Assembly (NCBI GenBank): GCA_023395395.1
Contig: JAEWZH010000021.1
Coordinates: 124,001-188,000 of the forward strand
Direction of reading: 5' to 3'
DNA from: Bacteroidota bacterium
GTDB taxonomy: Bacteria > Bacteroidota > Bacteroidia > Bacteroidales > Porphyromonadaceae
DNA length: 64,000 nt
The position numbers were made by a program, and so were the translations under genes. Below, piece by piece: positions 26,347-35,095 of this stretch (within the stretch, counting starts at the first letter, position 1; each line of letters begins with the position of its first letter). The notes beneath the pieces are model-generated. The model was given only the letters and a program-made list of their open reading frames with translations, ran no database searches and was not told where the DNA came from.

Positions 26347-27642
26347 ATGACATACCAAGAGACCACGGAATATCTATTTTCTCAGCTACCTCAGTTTGAG
26401 AAAGAGGGGGCATCGGGCTACAAACCAGGACTTGAGCGAGTAGAAAAGTTACTGGCTCTATGTGGCTCCCCACATAAAGAACTCACTACGCTCCATATCG
26501 CAGGCACCAATGGCAAGGGCTCCACGAGTACGATGCTCGCCGCTGCACTCGCTGAGAGTGGACTCAGAGTTGGCCTATTTACCTCTCCCCATTTGATAGA
26601 TTTTCGGGAACGGATCCGCATCAATGGCGAGATGGTGAGTGAAACATACGTGATTCGATTTGTAGAGGAGATACGCACCAAGATGCCTCAGGATCTCGCT
26701 CCCACCTTTTTCGAACTCACCACTGCTCTTGCTTTTGCTTACTTTGTAGAGGAGAGAGTAGATATCGCTGTGATTGAGGTGGGGATGGGTGGTAGGCTCG
26801 ATAGTACCAATGTCATCACCCCCTTGGTAAGTGTCATCACCAATGTGAGCAATGACCATGCCCAATTTCTCGGTGCTACTTTAGCTGCTATTGCAGGCGA
26901 AAAGGCAGGAATTATCAAGCCCCACATACCTGTAGTACTTAGTCGAAGTAGTGTAGCGGAAGTGACTCAAGTAGTGCAAACACGAGCCGAAAGACTATCA
27001 TCACCCCTGACGATGGCAGACAGAGAGGAGGAAATCCTAATGTACACACAAGTAACTGACGGATATAAGGTAGTGACCAATCACTTCGGGACGCTACATC
27101 TTCCTCTCATGGGTAGCTACCAGATCGAAAATCTTGGTGGCGTACTACAGACACTCTTAATCTTAAAAAATCAGGGATACGATGTAACACACGAATACCT
27201 ACAAAGAGGATTGGAAAGGCTCAACTACTATGGGCTACGTGGGAGATTGGAGGTACTCGAAACCGGCAATCCTACGGTCGTAATCGATACGGGGCATAAC
27301 CCCGATGCTTGGACATACCTCTCCACGACTTTAGAAGACTGGCAGAGCAACGGAGGACTTGTGATGATGATTGGCATGGCTGGAGATAAGGATGTGAGGC
27401 ACGTCGTTACTAGCTTTCCTAAGGGTGCTTATTATGTTTTCTGCCAAGCACAAAATCACCGAGCACTCCCTGCTACAGAGCTCCAAGCACTTGCCCAAAA
27501 GGTGGGTATCCACCATAGCGAGGTGGTAAGCAATGTCCATGAGGCGTACGACGTCGCACTTGCTCGTGCCTCGGAGCAAGGTGCCACCAAGGTATTTGTA
27601 GGTGGTAGCAACTATGTTATTGGCGAACTACTAACCAAATAA
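26347..27642 (+). CDS. folC: bifunctional folylpolyglutamate synthase / dihydrofolate synthase
   Basis: The 431-residue Mur-ligase-family protein has the P-loop HIAGTNGKGSTS near residues 50-61, followed by GLFTSPHLIDFRERI and IEVGMGGRLDSTNVI. The C-terminal domain has VIDTGHNPDA. It adds glutamate to folates and may also make dihydrofolate from dihydropteroate. Motifs alone do not separate the two activities. It is the first gene of a rightward unit with an Ntn-hydrolase gene 14 nt downstream. Confidence 0.94.
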   Translation: MTYQETTEYLFSQLPQFEKEGASGYKPGLERVEKLLALCGSPHKELTTLHIAGTNGKGSTSTMLAAALAESGLRVGLFTSPHLIDFRERIRINGEMVSETYVIRFVEEIRTKMPQDLAPTFFELTTALAFAYFVEERVDIAVIEVGMGGRLDSTNVITPLVSVITNVSNDHAQFLGATLAAIAGEKAGIIKPHIPVVLSRSSVAEVTQVVQTRAERLSSPLTMADREEEILMYTQVTDGYKVVTNHFGTLHLPLMGSYQIENLGGVLQTLLILKNQGYDVTHEYLQRGLERLNYYGLRGRLEVLETGNPTVVIDTGHNPDAWTYLSTTLEDWQSNGGLVMMIGMAGDKDVRHVVTSFPKGAYYVFCQAQNHRALPATELQALAQKVGIHHSEVVSNVHEAYDVALARASEQGATKVFVGGSNYVIGELLTK

Positions 27643-27656
27643 TCAAAGACCCTGAC

Positions 27657-28817
27657 ATGCAGAAAGTCAAACTATGTATTTTCGTCCTACTTCTATCGAT
27701 TAGTACTGGTGCAATCGCTTGTACCACTGCGGTAATATCTGGGCGTGTGACCAATAACGGTCGCCCGCTCATCTGGAAACTCCGTGACACCGAAGAATAT
27801 GACAATCACATGCGTCGATTTGAAAGCCCTCTTGGTCACTACATCGGGCTGGTCAATGACTCCGACACGCTTGGGCTTGCCGTATGGGGCGGACACAATA
27901 GTCTCGGATTTGCAATTATGAATAGTGCCTCTTTCAATGTCAATGTAGGCTATGAAGGAGATGTAGAAAATCAAGAGGGAGTAATCATGAAGCGGGCACT
28001 CGCTGAGTGCCGCACACTCACCGACTTTGAACATCTGCTCAATACTCTACCCCGCCCGATGGGGCTTGCGGCACACTTCGGAGTCATCGATGCTGAAGGT
28101 GGTGCAGCCTTTTACGAGGTCAATAACGAGACGTGGACTAAATTTGATGCCAATGAATCCGATACGGGCTACATTATCCGTACCAATTACTCTTTTACCG
28201 GCACACCAGATATGGGCTATGGCTATGTACGATTTCGTACCGCAACCAACCTATTCAAGCAGGTGATGTCAGGAAATTTCTCTGTCGAATTAATCGGCAG
28301 TCGCTTCAGTCGCTCCATGTATAACAGCCAACTAGAGGTAGACTTCAAGGCACGTGCAGAGAAAGAAATCGTACGCTATATTGATTCGGACGATCTCATC
28401 TGTCGCTTTGGGACGAGTTCGATGATTTTAGTAGAAGGAATCAAAGCAGGTGAAGACCCTCTCAATACAACTTCTTGGGTACAAATCGGCAATCCTTACC
28501 TCTCTCCCCTCGTGCCAGTGTGGACTGATGCAGAAATCCCTATCGCCCTACAAAAGCCCAATGGGAATGTCACCATTGCCTCTAAGGCGAAAGAGCTCAA
28601 GCTACAACTCTATCCCATTCGCACCATCGAACAAGAGCGTTACCTATACATGCCTCTGGTAGTTCGTACTGATGGCAAAGGCTTGCTTCAGCTACTCCAA
28701 GAGCTCGAGGCAGAGTATATCCCCCGTATCCAAGAGAGACGTAGTCGGAAGCTCCAGGCAGAGCTAATCCAAAGGGGCTGCCAGCTGCAAAACAATGTAA
28801 TCATGGAGAAACTATAA
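27657..28817 (+). CDS. exported Ntn-hydrolase, linear-amide/acyltransferase-like
   Basis: The 386-residue protein has a signal peptide ending IACTT, so cleavage before C22 would expose a cysteine as the N-terminal nucleophile. The following AVISGRVTNNGRPLIWKLRDTE and GHNSLGFAIMNSASFN resemble choloylglycine-hydrolase and acyl-CoA:6-aminopenicillanate acyltransferase-type Ntn-hydrolases. Such proteins cleave linear amide bonds. The substrate cannot be inferred. It lies 14 nt after folC but has no evident functional link to it. Confidence 0.72.
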   Translation: MQKVKLCIFVLLLSISTGAIACTTAVISGRVTNNGRPLIWKLRDTEEYDNHMRRFESPLGHYIGLVNDSDTLGLAVWGGHNSLGFAIMNSASFNVNVGYEGDVENQEGVIMKRALAECRTLTDFEHLLNTLPRPMGLAAHFGVIDAEGGAAFYEVNNETWTKFDANESDTGYIIRTNYSFTGTPDMGYGYVRFRTATNLFKQVMSGNFSVELIGSRFSRSMYNSQLEVDFKARAEKEIVRYIDSDDLICRFGTSSMILVEGIKAGEDPLNTTSWVQIGNPYLSPLVPVWTDAEIPIALQKPNGNVTIASKAKELKLQLYPIRTIEQERYLYMPLVVRTDGKGLLQLLQELEAEYIPRIQERRSRKLQAELIQRGCQLQNNVIMEKL

Positions 28818-29011
28818 GAAATTTATTTCGGATGTCGACATGAAGCAAGAAGTTAGAAAGTTCCATCCATCCTTTTTGGGAGGAAAAGCATTCTGAATAT
28901 ATATGATATATTGCTTCGTATGGTAAAATATTGTAGTGGGAATAGCTTTGAGAACCCATCTATATCAATTTGTATTCCCGAAAACTTTACTCGACAACAC
29001 TTGGAAGCCCC
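28818..29011. other. non-coding stretch before the rplM promoter
   Basis: About 190 nt without a plausible gene. A TATATATGATATATT run near 28895-28910 is AT-rich and self-complementary, but no RNA family was recognised. Confidence 0.4.
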
Positions 29012-29042
29012 TTTGGTACTTAACGAAATATTGGTATCTTTG
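29012..29042 (+). promoter_or_regulatory. promoter of the rplM-rpsI-rpsB-tsf operon
   Basis: TTTG (29012-29015), 19 nt, then TATCTTTG (29035-29042), an exact Bacteroidetes pair. Start near 29048. Confidence 0.85.
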
Positions 29043-29047
29043 CAAGC

Positions 29048-29207
29048 CGATTATTATCAAGAGAGAAGTATTGGCTTGGACTTGGTTCGGGTACCCACTC
29101 CTATATTATAATGTATAATGGAGTACGATTAGCACTCACGCCCTTACCTTAGGCGAAGCTGTTCACTTCCAGTTTGATTGTAAAACAAAATAACAAAGTA
29201 AATAAAC
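29048..29207 (+). promoter_or_regulatory. structured leader of rplM
   Basis: The 160-nt leader begins AAGCC, which can pair with GGCTT about 30 nt on. It also holds a longer hairpin whose arms ACTCC (29097-29101) and GGAGT (29120-29124) enclose ATTATA/TATAAT. L13 leaders are known in other phyla, but I cannot match this one to a described family. Confidence 0.45.
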
Positions 29208-29663
29208 GTGGATACTTTGAGTTATAAGACCATTTCTGCTAACAAGGCAACCGTACAGAAGGAATGGGTAGTAGTGGATGCTACAGGGCATTCACTTGGT
29301 CGTTTGGCTAGTGAGGTAGCAAAGATTTTGAGAGGCAAGCACAAGGCGAGCTTCACTCCCCATGTAGACTGTGGCGACAACGTGATCATTATCAATGCCG
29401 AGAAGGCAGTACTTACTGGTGCTAAGTGGACCGAGCGCAAGTACCTCAGCTACTCACTCTACCCTGGTGGTCAGAAAGAGATGAGCCCAGAGCGCATGGT
29501 GAAGGTTCGCGGCTGGGAGGCTCTCTACCGCAAGGTAGTAAAGGGTATGCTCCCAAAGAATAAGCTGAGTTCTCAGCTCATCAACAACCTCTATATCTAT
29601 GAGGGTGCAGAGCACAAGCACGAGGCACAGCAACCACGTACTATTGAAATCAAAACCAGATAA
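29208..29663 (+). CDS. rplM: 50S ribosomal protein L13
   Basis: The 151-residue protein has the L13 signature DATGHSLGRLASEVAKILRG near residues 24-43 and PHVDCGDNVIIINAEKA near 50-66. It starts with GTG (29208). An early-assembly large-subunit protein, located as usual upstream of rpsI, here separated by 16 nt. Confidence 0.97.
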   Translation: MDTLSYKTISANKATVQKEWVVVDATGHSLGRLASEVAKILRGKHKASFTPHVDCGDNVIIINAEKAVLTGAKWTERKYLSYSLYPGGQKEMSPERMVKVRGWEALYRKVVKGMLPKNKLSSQLINNLYIYEGAEHKHEAQQPRTIEIKTR

Positions 29664-29679
29664 GTAGAAGAAAAAAGAC

Positions 29680-30066
29680 ATGGAAATTATCAATGCTTTA
29701 GGCAGAAGAAAAGCAGCTGTGGCACGTGTCTATCTACGTGCTGGAAGCGGTAAGATCACAATTAACGACAAGGAGATTGAGAGCTATTTCCCAAATCCAC
29801 TGCTTCAGTTTGTGGTACGTCAGCCACTTGCTAAGCTAGGTGTAGAGGGTAGCTACGACATCAAGATCAATCTAAAGGGCGGTGGTTATACCGGTCAGAG
29901 CGAGGCAGCTCGACTTGGTATTGCACGTGCACTGGTGAAGATCAATCCAGAAGACAAGGCTGCGCTCAAGGCAGAAGGCTTCATGACTCGCGACTCTCGT
30001 TCGGTAGAGCGTAAGAAGCCAGGTCAGCCAGGAGCTCGTCGTAGATTCCAGTTCTCTAAGCGCTAA
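29680..30066 (+). CDS. rpsI: 30S ribosomal protein S9
   Basis: The 128-residue basic protein has the S9 features ALGRRKAAVARVYLR at the N-terminus, GGGYTGQSEAARLGIARAL near 66-84, and the C-terminal tail ARRRFQFSKR whose final arginine reaches the P-site tRNA. It follows rplM in the universal pairing. Confidence 0.98.
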   Translation: MEIINALGRRKAAVARVYLRAGSGKITINDKEIESYFPNPLLQFVVRQPLAKLGVEGSYDIKINLKGGGYTGQSEAARLGIARALVKINPEDKAALKAEGFMTRDSRSVERKKPGQPGARRRFQFSKR

Positions 30067-30114
30067 TCGCTGGTTCTGGGGCTCGACAAGAGATATTCGT
30101 TTAGATTCTAAGCT

Positions 30115-30152
30115 CGGAAGATGGCTATGCTAGAGACATAGCCCTACTTCCG
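30115..30152 (+). promoter_or_regulatory. leader hairpin between rpsI and rpsB
   Basis: CGGAAG (30115-30120) pairs with CTTCCG (30147-30152), and the inner GGCTATG (30123-30129) pairs with CATAGCC (30137-30143). The two stems are stacked across small internal loops. It stands 55 nt before rpsB. Candidate S2 autoregulatory or processing element. Confidence 0.5.
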
Positions 30153-30207
30153 ATGCTGGGTTCAAGACGATTGAGGAACTAAACAATTAAAAAGAAAGAA
30201 AAAGAAA

Positions 30208-31080
30208 ATGTCTACAAAAGTAACATTCGACCAGCTACTAGAGGCTGGATCGCACTTCGGACACCTCACCCGTAGGTGGAATCCTGCTATGGCCCCATAT
30301 ATCTTCATGGAGCGCAATGGTATTCATATCATCGACCTCCACAAGACTGTGGCCAAGGTAGAGGAGGCAGCTGAGGCTATCAAAAAGATGGCACAGCAAG
30401 GAAAGACCATCCTATTTGTGGGAACTAAGAAGCAAGCTAAGGATGTCATTGCGAAGCACATGCAGGAAGCCGGTATGCCCTACGTGACCGAGCGTTGGCC
30501 GGGTGGCATGCTCACTAACTTCCCTACCATCCGCAAGACTGTAAGCAAGATGGACAGCATCGATAGGATGATGACCGACGGCACATTTGAGAACCTCTCA
30601 AAGCGCGAGAAGCTTCAGATTACTCGTCAGCGCGAGAAGCTAGAGACCAACTTCGGTTCGATTAAGAACATGAAAGCCATCCCATCAGCTATTTTCGTAG
30701 TAGACGTGTGCAACGAACACATTGCAATTCGTGAAGCTGTCCGCCTAGGTATTCCTATCTTTGCGATGTGCGATACCAACGCTAATCCTAAGGATATTGA
30801 CTTCGTAATCCCTGCAAATGACGATGCAACTACATCTATCGATGTCATCGTCGGAGCAATGGCAGAGGCAATCAAAGAGGGCTCTATGGAGCGCAAGATT
30901 GCCGTAGCTGATGAAAAAGCAGCAGCTCAGCAGACAGAGGGTGAGAGCGAAGGAGGTGAAGGTCGTCGTCGTGGTGGTAGAGGCGTACGTCGCGAGCGTG
31001 TAAAGCGCGAGGACAATGATGCAATGAATGCTCGTCTAGCTGGCAAGTTCGCTAGCGAAGACGAAGAAGACGATAAGTAA
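30208..31080 (+). CDS. rpsB: 30S ribosomal protein S2
   Basis: The 290-residue protein has S2 motifs: LLEAGSHFGHLTRRWNPAMAPYIF at the N-terminus, FVGTKKQAKDVI, RWPGGMLTNF, and PIFAMCDTNANPKDIDFVIPANDD. The last 50 residues form a low-complexity charged tail with GGEGRRRGGRG and an acidic end, longer than E. coli S2. It assembles late on the 30S back. It is followed by tsf as in most bacteria. Confidence 0.98.
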   Translation: MSTKVTFDQLLEAGSHFGHLTRRWNPAMAPYIFMERNGIHIIDLHKTVAKVEEAAEAIKKMAQQGKTILFVGTKKQAKDVIAKHMQEAGMPYVTERWPGGMLTNFPTIRKTVSKMDSIDRMMTDGTFENLSKREKLQITRQREKLETNFGSIKNMKAIPSAIFVVDVCNEHIAIREAVRLGIPIFAMCDTNANPKDIDFVIPANDDATTSIDVIVGAMAEAIKEGSMERKIAVADEKAAAQQTEGESEGGEGRRRGGRGVRRERVKREDNDAMNARLAGKFASEDEEDDK

Positions 31081-31150
31081 GCCAGATACAGTAGGCAATA
31101 CCAAATGAGTGTAGCAGTAAAGAGCTAAGGAATTTTGGATGCATAAGGAT

Positions 31151-31205
31151 AAAGCACCTTTTTGCCCCTGCTGGAGCGATACTCCTTGGGACAAGGAGGT
31201 GCTTT
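31151..31205 (+). terminator. attenuator-like hairpin between rpsB and tsf
   Basis: AAAGCACCT (31151-31159) pairs perfectly with AGGTGCTTT (31197-31205), and the neighbouring TTTT/AAGG can extend it partly. It is followed by TCATTTTG. It probably lowers read-through from rpsB into tsf. Confidence 0.5.
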
Positions 31206-31246
31206 CATTTTGATTTATAATACATAATATATACAGGTAAAGAATT

Positions 31247-32071
31247 ATGGCAGTAACAATGCAAGACATCAAGCACCTTCGTGACCTCACTGGTGCAGGT
31301 ATGATGGACGTAAAGAAAGCCCTTGAGGAGGCAGGTGGCGATCAGGAAAAGGCAATGGAAATCCTTCGCAAGAAAGGACAAGCGATAGCTGCGAAGCGCT
31401 CTGACCGTGAAGCATCTGAGGGGTGTGTGCTTACCCATACTGAAGGTAATGTAGCTACCATGGTAGCACTAAAGTGTGAGACAGACTTCGTCGCAAAGAA
31501 TGAAGACTTTATCAAGCTAACCAAGGAGATCCTCAATAAGGCAGTCGCCGAAAAGCCAGCTAGCCTAGAGGCTCTTCTAGCACTCCAGATCAATGGTCAG
31601 ACCATCGAGGCACTCATCACAGAGCGCTCAGGTGTAACTGGGGAAAAGATGGAGATTGGCTCATACGAGCAAGTCAGTGCTCCCACGGTAGCTGCTTATG
31701 TACACGCTGGAAACAAGCTGGGTGTTGTTGTGGGTTTCAATGAAGCTATTGATGAAAATCTAGCTAAGGAGATTGCAATGCAAATTGCATCTATGAATCC
31801 AGTAGCAGTAGACGAGGCGGGTGTGCCCGAGAATATCAAGCAACAAGAGCTAGAGATTGCCATGGATAAGGCTCGTCAGGCGGGCAAGCCTGAGAATCTC
31901 TTGGAGCGTATTGCACAGGGAAGTCTCGAAAAGTACTACAAAGACAATACACTTCTCAAGCAAGAGTTTGTATTCTCTGAGGAGAAGAAAAGTGTAGGTG
32001 ACGCACTAAAGGCTGCTTCTAAAAGCCTTACTGTTACCGACTTCAAGCGTTTTAATCTCAATCAAGACTAA
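31247..32071 (+). CDS. tsf: elongation factor Ts
   Basis: The 274-residue protein has the EF-Ts signatures LRDLTGAGMMDVKKALEEAGGD near residues 10-31 and the TDFVAKNEDF motif near 78-87 that inserts into EF-Tu. It recycles EF-Tu-GDP. It lies downstream of rpsB and ends the operon at a strong terminator. Confidence 0.98.
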   Translation: MAVTMQDIKHLRDLTGAGMMDVKKALEEAGGDQEKAMEILRKKGQAIAAKRSDREASEGCVLTHTEGNVATMVALKCETDFVAKNEDFIKLTKEILNKAVAEKPASLEALLALQINGQTIEALITERSGVTGEKMEIGSYEQVSAPTVAAYVHAGNKLGVVVGFNEAIDENLAKEIAMQIASMNPVAVDEAGVPENIKQQELEIAMDKARQAGKPENLLERIAQGSLEKYYKDNTLLKQEFVFSEEKKSVGDALKAASKSLTVTDFKRFNLNQD

Positions 32072-32097
32072 TACGGTTCTCTTCTGAGATAATCAAT

Positions 32098-32132
32098 GAA
32101 AGGCAGGCAAGCAGACCGCTCGCCTGCCTTTC
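32098..32132 (+). terminator. rho-independent terminator after tsf
   Basis: An 11-bp perfect stem GAAAGGCAGGC (32098-32108) pairs with 32122-32132 around a 13-nt loop and is followed by TTATTTG. It overlaps the next promoter, so the two units are insulated but adjacent. Confidence 0.88.
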
Positions 32133-32135
32133 TTA

Positions 32136-32165
32136 TTTGTAATAAGGAAATTATTAGTACTTTTG
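32136..32165 (+). promoter_or_regulatory. promoter upstream of the 188-residue hypothetical gene
   Basis: TTTG (32136-32139), 18 nt, then TACTTTTG (32158-32165), which fits TAnnTTTG. Start near 32171, leader about 30 nt. Confidence 0.6.
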
Positions 32166-32203
32166 TGCCGTAGCATATAAGATAAGACCAATTTCAAGGA
32201 AGT

Positions 32204-32770
32204 ATGCAAAGTAATAGAGAGCCATCGGGAATACTTCAGAGGATCGACCAAATGGTAGAGGAACTTCAGTTACTGCGCCGTCAAGTAGCTGAGCTGCTTG
32301 TTCGCGAAGCAGAGGTTAGTGCTCAGACTGTGGTGGAGGATACAAATTCTTCTCGTCCTCATATTTCCAGTCTCGAAGAGTTGTACAGCCTTGATTTTGT
32401 CAAAAGTGAAGGTCCAAAGACGAAGGCACCCGTTGATGACCCATTTCAGGAGAGTCTGTTGACCATAGAGCCTGAGCTTGGGCTCAATGAGCTCTTTGTC
32501 CCAAGAGGTTCTGAAGAGATATTGAAGTCTGCATTTGAGCCAGCCCTTCATTTTCATCTCATAGACCATCTTACGATTGCAGACAAGTTCCTCTTTGCCA
32601 ACGAACTTTGCTTTGGCGACCAATCAGATCTCATAGATATGCTAAGAGATATTGAGCGACTGAGTAGTTGGAGCCAAGTAGAGAGCTATCTTTATCAGGT
32701 CAGGGGATTTAAGAAAGATGAAGAGGCAGTCCAATTGCTGGCATCCTTCATCAAAGAACATAGCAGGTAG
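32204..32770 (+). CDS. conserved Bacteroidales protein of unknown function
   Basis: The 188-residue protein has an N-terminal coiled coil (about 10-40, IDQMVEELQLLRRQVAELLVREAE), a variable acidic middle, and a C-terminal helical domain. The C-terminus contains HLIDHLTIADKFLFANELCFGDQSDLIDMLRDI, a pattern I recall from many Bacteroidales hypothetical proteins. No catalytic motif and no membrane segment. It is 2 nt upstream of rsmI, so they are cotranscribed. Confidence 0.75.
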   Translation: MQSNREPSGILQRIDQMVEELQLLRRQVAELLVREAEVSAQTVVEDTNSSRPHISSLEELYSLDFVKSEGPKTKAPVDDPFQESLLTIEPELGLNELFVPRGSEEILKSAFEPALHFHLIDHLTIADKFLFANELCFGDQSDLIDMLRDIERLSSWSQVESYLYQVRGFKKDEEAVQLLASFIKEHSR

Positions 32771-32772
32771 GT

Positions 32773-33501
32773 ATGCAGCAGCACCCCCTTGTTGTCATAC
32801 CTACACCTGTCGGGAATTTAGAGGATATAACACTCCGAGCTCTAAGACTACTCAAAGAGTCGGATATCGTGTTTGCCGAGGATACCCGAACCACTGGACG
32901 GCTCTTCCAAGAGTATGGGATTACCACTCCTCTCAGGAGTTTTCATATTCACAACGAGCATGGTATGGCTACAGAGGTAGCCAACAGAGTAGAGCAGGGC
33001 GAACGAGTCGCATTGGTGTCAGATGCTGGCACGCCGGGAATATCAGATCCCGGGTTTATGGCTATAAGAGCTTGCCTCGAGCGCAGTCTCACTGTGACTT
33101 GCCTCCCAGGGGCGACAGCCTTTGTCCCCGCACTAGTAGCATCGGGATTACCGAGTGAGCGCTTCTTTTTTGAAGGTTTTCTTCCCAATAAGAAGGGTCG
33201 TCAGAGTCGTATTGAAGCACTAGAAGAGCGAGAAGTATCCACCATATTTTACGAGTCGCCCAAGCGATTGGTAAAGCTATTGGAGGAGATTAAGGAAATA
33301 TTGGGAGAAGAAAGAGTAGTAGTAGTCGCTCGTGAGATCAGCAAACGATACGAGGAATACCAACGAGGAAGCGTAGCGGAGGTACTGGGCTACTACAGAG
33401 AGAATGAACCATTAGGTGAAATTGTGGTGTTGGTCGCTCCAAAGGTCAAAGAGGAGCGGGTGCATCAAAACAAGTATAAAAACAATTTTAAAGAGAATTG
33501 A
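32773..33501 (+). CDS. rsmI: 16S rRNA (cytidine-2'-O)-methyltransferase RsmI
   Basis: The 242-residue protein has the tetrapyrrole-methylase fold with VIPTPVGNLEDITLRAL near the N-terminus, AEDTRTTGRL, and SDAGTPGISDPG. It ends with a lysine-rich tail. It methylates the ribose of C1402 in 16S rRNA using S-adenosylmethionine. Length is slightly shorter than the E. coli protein, as in many Bacteroidetes. Confidence 0.94.
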   Translation: MQQHPLVVIPTPVGNLEDITLRALRLLKESDIVFAEDTRTTGRLFQEYGITTPLRSFHIHNEHGMATEVANRVEQGERVALVSDAGTPGISDPGFMAIRACLERSLTVTCLPGATAFVPALVASGLPSERFFFEGFLPNKKGRQSRIEALEEREVSTIFYESPKRLVKLLEEIKEILGEERVVVVAREISKRYEEYQRGSVAEVLGYYRENEPLGEIVVLVAPKVKEERVHQNKYKNNFKEN

Positions 33502-33503
33502 TT

Positions 33504-34388
33504 ATGAAGCGTATCATAACACTAGTAGCCGTCACGTCGGCTATAGCATTAGGCTTCACAGCCTGCGATGGAAAGGGATCATCATACAGCAAGCTACAAG
33601 CCAGCTACGACTCCCTATTGGTACAAAACACCCGTAGCCAGCAAGAGCTGGAGGCTGTACTCGGTCTCATCATGGATGTCGAGACCGAGATTAGCAGGGT
33701 AAATGCAGCGGAAAACAAACTTCGTGTGGGTCAAGCTCGAGGAGAATTCTCCGAAAACGATCGTCAGCAGTTACTCGATGATATTCGCTCTATGACTTCA
33801 TCTCTAGAGCAGAGCAAGAATGAGTTAGCGCAAAAACTTGATGAGCTTAAGAAAAAAGACATCAACATCGGAGCCCTCAATAAAAAGATTAGCCAGCTTC
33901 AACAGCAAATTGTGCAGAAGGAGAATACCATTGCGCAGATGACTGCAGCTCTGGCGTCTCGAGACTCTCTTATCAATGTACAAGGAGCTCGTATCAGTGA
34001 TCTCAGTGAGACTACCGGCATGCAGGAGACTACTATAGCACTGCAGGATCGCAAGATTGCTGATCAAGATAGGCGACTCCATACAGCACATTATTGCTTC
34101 GGCACCAATGCCGAGCTCAAGGAGCAGGGTATTATCAAAGGTGGTGGTCTATTCAGTCGCAGTGAAGTACTTCCTGAGGGTTACAACAAGGATTATATGA
34201 TGCGTATCGACACCCGTGAGGTCAGCGAGATACCATTATTTGCTCCTAAGGCAAAACTCCTCACGGATCATCCAAGTAGTTCGTATGAATTGATAAAGGA
34301 TGGTAATAAAAACCTTATTCTCAAGATTAAGGATTCCGAAAGCTTCTGGAGCCGAGGTAAAAATCTTGTTGTAGAGGTCATTCTATAG
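33504..34388 (+). CDS. coiled-coil lipoprotein of unknown function
   Basis: I chose ATG 33504, just after the rsmI stop. A TTG six bases earlier is less likely. The 294-residue protein has a signal peptide with lipobox ending FTAC21. A long coiled coil (about 30-190) is rich in Q, E, K and S, including NKKISQLQQQIVQKENTIAQM. The C-terminal globular domain has HYCFGTNAELKEQGIIKGGG. It is probably anchored in the outer or inner membrane facing the periplasm. Related proteins occur across Bacteroidales, function unknown. Confidence 0.7.
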   Translation: MKRIITLVAVTSAIALGFTACDGKGSSYSKLQASYDSLLVQNTRSQQELEAVLGLIMDVETEISRVNAAENKLRVGQARGEFSENDRQQLLDDIRSMTSSLEQSKNELAQKLDELKKKDINIGALNKKISQLQQQIVQKENTIAQMTAALASRDSLINVQGARISDLSETTGMQETTIALQDRKIADQDRRLHTAHYCFGTNAELKEQGIIKGGGLFSRSEVLPEGYNKDYMMRIDTREVSEIPLFAPKAKLLTDHPSSSYELIKDGNKNLILKIKDSESFWSRGKNLVVEVIL

Positions 34389-35092
34389 TGTACAAAACCA
34401 TACTGATAGACCTAGACGATACCCTCTGGGCTACTCAGCAAAATAATAAAGAGGCGATTCATCAGCTCTACCTCTCAGAGGGGTGGAGCGATGGATACGC
34501 CTCTTTTTCTCATTTCTGGGAGCGGTATTACCCACACAATGAAGAACTGTGGCATCGCTACCGGCACGGTGATATCACCAAGTCCGAGCTGACAATAGAG
34601 CGATTTCGGCAACCACTCTCGGCAGTCAGAGCGTACAGTGAGGAGGAGATTCTTGCCCTCAATAAGCGTTTTCTGGATCTCTCTTCACACAAGACAGGGC
34701 TCATCGAAGGGGCGATAGAACTGCTGAAATACCTCAAGACCCTCTATCGGGTAGCAATCCTCTCCAATGGCTTTGTGGAGGTACAGCGTTGTAAACTAAA
34801 AGTTTCCGGACTTGCCCCTTACGTCGACTTTGTGATACTGAGCGAAGAAGTTGGAATCAGCAAGCCACACAAAGAGATATTTGATCGAGCTCTCAGCATG
34901 ACCCATACCCGCCGAGACGAGGCGGTCATGATAGGAGATAGCTGGGATGCCGATATTCTAGGTGCGCAAAACGCCAAGCTCCCTAGCATCTGGTTTAACC
35001 CAAATAAACACTCGATACCTGACGTCGAACTACGCTATCCAGTACAGGTGGCGTCCAATTTATCTGAAATTCCAACACTACTCTGGAGATAA
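34388..35092 (+). CDS. HAD-family phosphatase, YjjG-like nucleotidase
   Basis: The 234-residue protein starts with GTG, overlapping the previous stop by one base. HAD motif I is ILIDLDDTLW (D8, D10), motif II is AILSNGF, and motif IV is VMIGDSWDADILGAQNA. The cap region resembles YjjG, a nucleotidase for non-canonical pyrimidine nucleotides. It lies downstream of a lipoprotein gene and 3 nt before an L,D-transpeptidase gene. Substrate not provable from sequence. Confidence 0.8.
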   Translation: MYKTILIDLDDTLWATQQNNKEAIHQLYLSEGWSDGYASFSHFWERYYPHNEELWHRYRHGDITKSELTIERFRQPLSAVRAYSEEEILALNKRFLDLSSHKTGLIEGAIELLKYLKTLYRVAILSNGFVEVQRCKLKVSGLAPYVDFVILSEEVGISKPHKEIFDRALSMTHTRRDEAVMIGDSWDADILGAQNAKLPSIWFNPNKHSIPDVELRYPVQVASNLSEIPTLLWR

Positions 35093-35095
35093 CTT

